Of a DNA stretch of 7,753 nucleotides, positions 6,177 through 7,753 are shown in pieces; position 1 is the stretch's first letter, and every line of letters begins with the position of its first letter. The notes beneath the pieces are model-generated. The model did not search any database, had not been told where the DNA came from, and saw only the letters and a list, made by a program, of their open reading frames with translations. The stretch is taken from the NCBI GenBank assembly GCA_003555185.1, contig PWFZ01000278.1:1-7753 (forward strand), given 5' to 3'. This DNA is from Balneolaceae bacterium. Its GTDB lineage: Bacteria; Bacteroidota; Rhodothermia; Balneolales; Balneolaceae. A program made the translations under genes and the position numbers.

Positions 6177-6339
6177 TTTTCACAATTAGGTTTATTTATA
6201 TGTATGAACTAATAATTCCGAAATCCTTACACTTTAGAGGATAATTTTTTAAAAAATTAATAGTCTGATCTTCAAGGAACCCAAACGCTTATAATTTCCT
6301 TAAGCCTTAGGTAGATACAAATATTAACCATCCACTTCT
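6177..6339. promoter_or_regulatory. divergent AT-rich intergenic region
   Basis: This 163-bp gap should carry promoters for both the - strand hypothetical gene and the MATE gene. A TATAAT-like -10 word lies at 6290-6295, about 45 nt before the MATE start, but no good -35 partner is seen. On the - strand, CATATAAAT (complement of about 6196-6204) could be a -10 for the hypothetical gene. A 16-bp perfect A/T palindrome, AATTTTTTAAAAAATT, occupies 6243-6258 near the middle. All promoter assignments are tentative. Confidence 0.35.
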
Positions 6340-7695
6340 TTGACGGATAACAATCGCGACGCTTTTGGGACGCTACCTTTAGGAAGACTGCTTCGGCAAC
6401 AGGCTATACCTGCATCTGCAGGGATTCTGGTGATGTCCATCTATGGAATTGTCGATACCATTTTTGTAGGGCTTTGGGTTGGATCTTTGGGCATCGGTGC
6501 CATCACCGTTGTAATGCCGATCACCTTCCTGATTGCAAGTATTGGGATGGCTATTGGAATTGGCGGGTCATCCATTATATCACGATCGTTTGGCGAGGGG
6601 AATGATAAAAAAGCGTTCCGGGTGTTTGGTAATCAGGTTGGGCTTACACTGATTCTTGGTGCTTTTTTCGTTGTGGTTGGTTTCCTATTCATTGATCAGG
6701 TGTTGAGTCTCTTTGGCGGTAGGGGTGATGTGACAGAACCTGCACGCGAATATTTTGGGATTGTTTTGCTGGGTGTTCCATTTCTTGCCTTCGCAATGAT
6801 GAGCAACAACGTGATTCGTGCGGAAGGTCACCCAAGGGTAGCCATGTTCGTTATCATGATTCCCGCAGTGGTAAATATGATTTTGGATCCGGTATTCATC
6901 GTTTGGCTTGATATGGGTATCGCCGGCGCTGCATGGGCAACAACAATTTCCTACATCTCGAGTGCCACATTTTCCGTGTGGTTTTTTACGATCGGTAAAT
7001 CCCAGATGAAATTTACCCGTTCAATTATAAAGCCCGATTTTGAAATTATTCGCGAAACCCTGTCCCTGGGATCGGTTACGTTTGCGCGACAGGGAACCAT
7101 AAGTGTTTTAGCCATTGTGCTGAACAATTCACTGTTTGTATACGGTGGAGAGCTGGCCCTCGCCATTTACGGAATAATAGGACGGTTGATGATGTTTGCC
7201 AACTTCCCTGTTTTGGGAATCACTCAGGGATTTATACCCATTGTAGGATATAATTTCGGAGCCGGCCTGATGCAGCGTGTAAGCAAAATCATCAAGCTCT
7301 CGATGGTGTCTGCGACTGCTATCGCCTTTATGATTTTCTCAGGGATCATGATTTTCACACCTCAAATCATCTCCATTTTCACCAATGATGCAGAACTGAT
7401 TCGCGAAACTGTTCCGGCACTAAGGTTGGCATTTCTTGCCACCCCACTGATTGCCATAAACCTTTTAGGAAGCGCCTACTTTCAGGCAATCGGCCGGGCA
7501 AAACCGGCACTTATTCTTGCCCTCTCAAAGCAAGGGTTCTTGTTAATCCCGCTCATTTTTCTGCTTCCGCTTCAGTTTGGCATAAACGGAATCTGGTTCG
7601 CATTTCCCATCGCTGATTTAGGAGCAGCCGTTATCACCGGTTTCTATTTCAGATATGCTTACAAAAAAGAGAAAGTGGACGTAGAGCAGACCTGA
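6340..7695 (+). CDS. MATE-family multidrug/cation efflux protein
   Basis: This 451-residue polytopic inner-membrane protein has about twelve predicted helices in two homologous halves. It is expected to export drugs or other organic compounds by exchange with Na+ or H+. Family features are visible in order: the opening helix IPASAGILVMSIYGIVDTIF (23-42); NNVIRAEGHPR (156-166); NMILDPVFI (179-187); GIAGAAWAT (193-201); QGFIPIVGYNFGAG (296-309) opening the second-half motif; SAYFQAIGRAKPAL (378-391); and GINGIWFAFPIAD (414-426). Length is normal for MATE proteins. The pattern fits the DinF/MepA-like part of the family better than eukaryotic-type MATEs, but the subgroup is not certain. The start is TTG 6340, the only reasonable codon between the in-frame TAA at 6325 and the first helix; no ribosome site is seen. 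The stop codon lies inside a long palindrome, so the last residues and the terminator region are shared. Confidence 0.95.
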   Translation: MTDNNRDAFGTLPLGRLLRQQAIPASAGILVMSIYGIVDTIFVGLWVGSLGIGAITVVMPITFLIASIGMAIGIGGSSIISRSFGEGNDKKAFRVFGNQVGLTLILGAFFVVVGFLFIDQVLSLFGGRGDVTEPAREYFGIVLLGVPFLAFAMMSNNVIRAEGHPRVAMFVIMIPAVVNMILDPVFIVWLDMGIAGAAWATTISYISSATFSVWFFTIGKSQMKFTRSIIKPDFEIIRETLSLGSVTFARQGTISVLAIVLNNSLFVYGGELALAIYGIIGRLMMFANFPVLGITQGFIPIVGYNFGAGLMQRVSKIIKLSMVSATAIAFMIFSGIMIFTPQIISIFTNDAELIRETVPALRLAFLATPLIAINLLGSAYFQAIGRAKPALILALSKQGFLLIPLIFLLPLQFGINGIWFAFPIADLGAAVITGFYFRYAYKKEKVDVEQT

Positions 7696-7721
7696 CAGGT
7701 TTTGTAAAACCTGTCAGGTCT
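7688..7721. repeat. 16-bp perfect palindrome carrying the MATE stop codon
   Basis: AGACCTGACAGGTTTT (7688-7703) and its exact complement (7706-7721) flank the central GT. The MATE stop TGA (7693-7695) is inside the left arm. From memory, palindromes around ACCTGACAGGTTTT are a widespread dispersed repeat in Bacteroidota and relatives. There is no T-run after it, so intrinsic termination is uncertain, although such a hairpin could still protect or end the transcript. Confidence 0.8.
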
Positions 7722-7753
7722 CAGTTCGATATTATAATTTATAGATGGAAAAA

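Noticed and set aside
3573..7695. ABC exporter, acidic protein and MATE protein as one efflux operon or system
   Set aside because: The middle gene is on the opposite strand and repeats separate it from the exporter; there is no evidence of joint function.
7745..7753. ATGGAAAAA at the window end as the start of another gene
   Set aside because: Only three codons are visible and no ribosome site is evident, so it cannot be supported.

Overview
The window looks like ordinary chromosomal DNA from a moderate-GC bacterium, most likely Bacteroidota or the related Balneolota. This is inferred from two intergenic repeat types I associate from memory with those groups: the palindrome around ACCTGACAGGTTTT and the GTCATCCTGAG...AAGTCGAAGGAT element. 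Other hints are the scarcity of clear Shine-Dalgarno sites and two TTG starts. No rRNA, tRNA, CRISPR array, phage gene or transposase was seen.

Left part (1-3325, all + strand): the 3' end of an alpha/beta hydrolase, a small four-helix membrane protein coupled to it, a second membrane-anchored alpha/beta hydrolase, and a short-chain dehydrogenase/reductase (SDR). The hydrolase-SDR junction holds the most unusual structure. A unit of about 178 bp is repeated in tandem, so the SDR start region occurs three times and only the third copy opens a long reading frame. A related 70-80 bp intergenic repeat lies upstream of the second hydrolase. The SDR itself ends at a TAG, but the same frame continues for 54 codons into what reads as the missing family C-terminus. 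Behind it lies a small membrane-protein-like ORF that appears broken by a frameshift. This stretch looks like a decaying redox/hydrolase locus.

Middle (3326-5513): about 250 bp with no supported gene but a perfect 11-bp hairpin, then a complete MsbA-like ABC exporter half-transporter, then a composite palindromic repeat between two convergent genes.

Right part (5514-7753): an unrecognised acidic 220-residue protein on the - strand, a divergent AT-rich intergenic region, and a complete MATE-family efflux protein whose stop codon lies inside a long perfect palindrome. The ABC exporter and MATE protein are both predicted efflux systems, but they are separated by an opposing gene and are not one operon. 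I found no convincing evidence of a new multi-gene system. The best leads are the tandem duplication of a gene start and the interrupted SDR.
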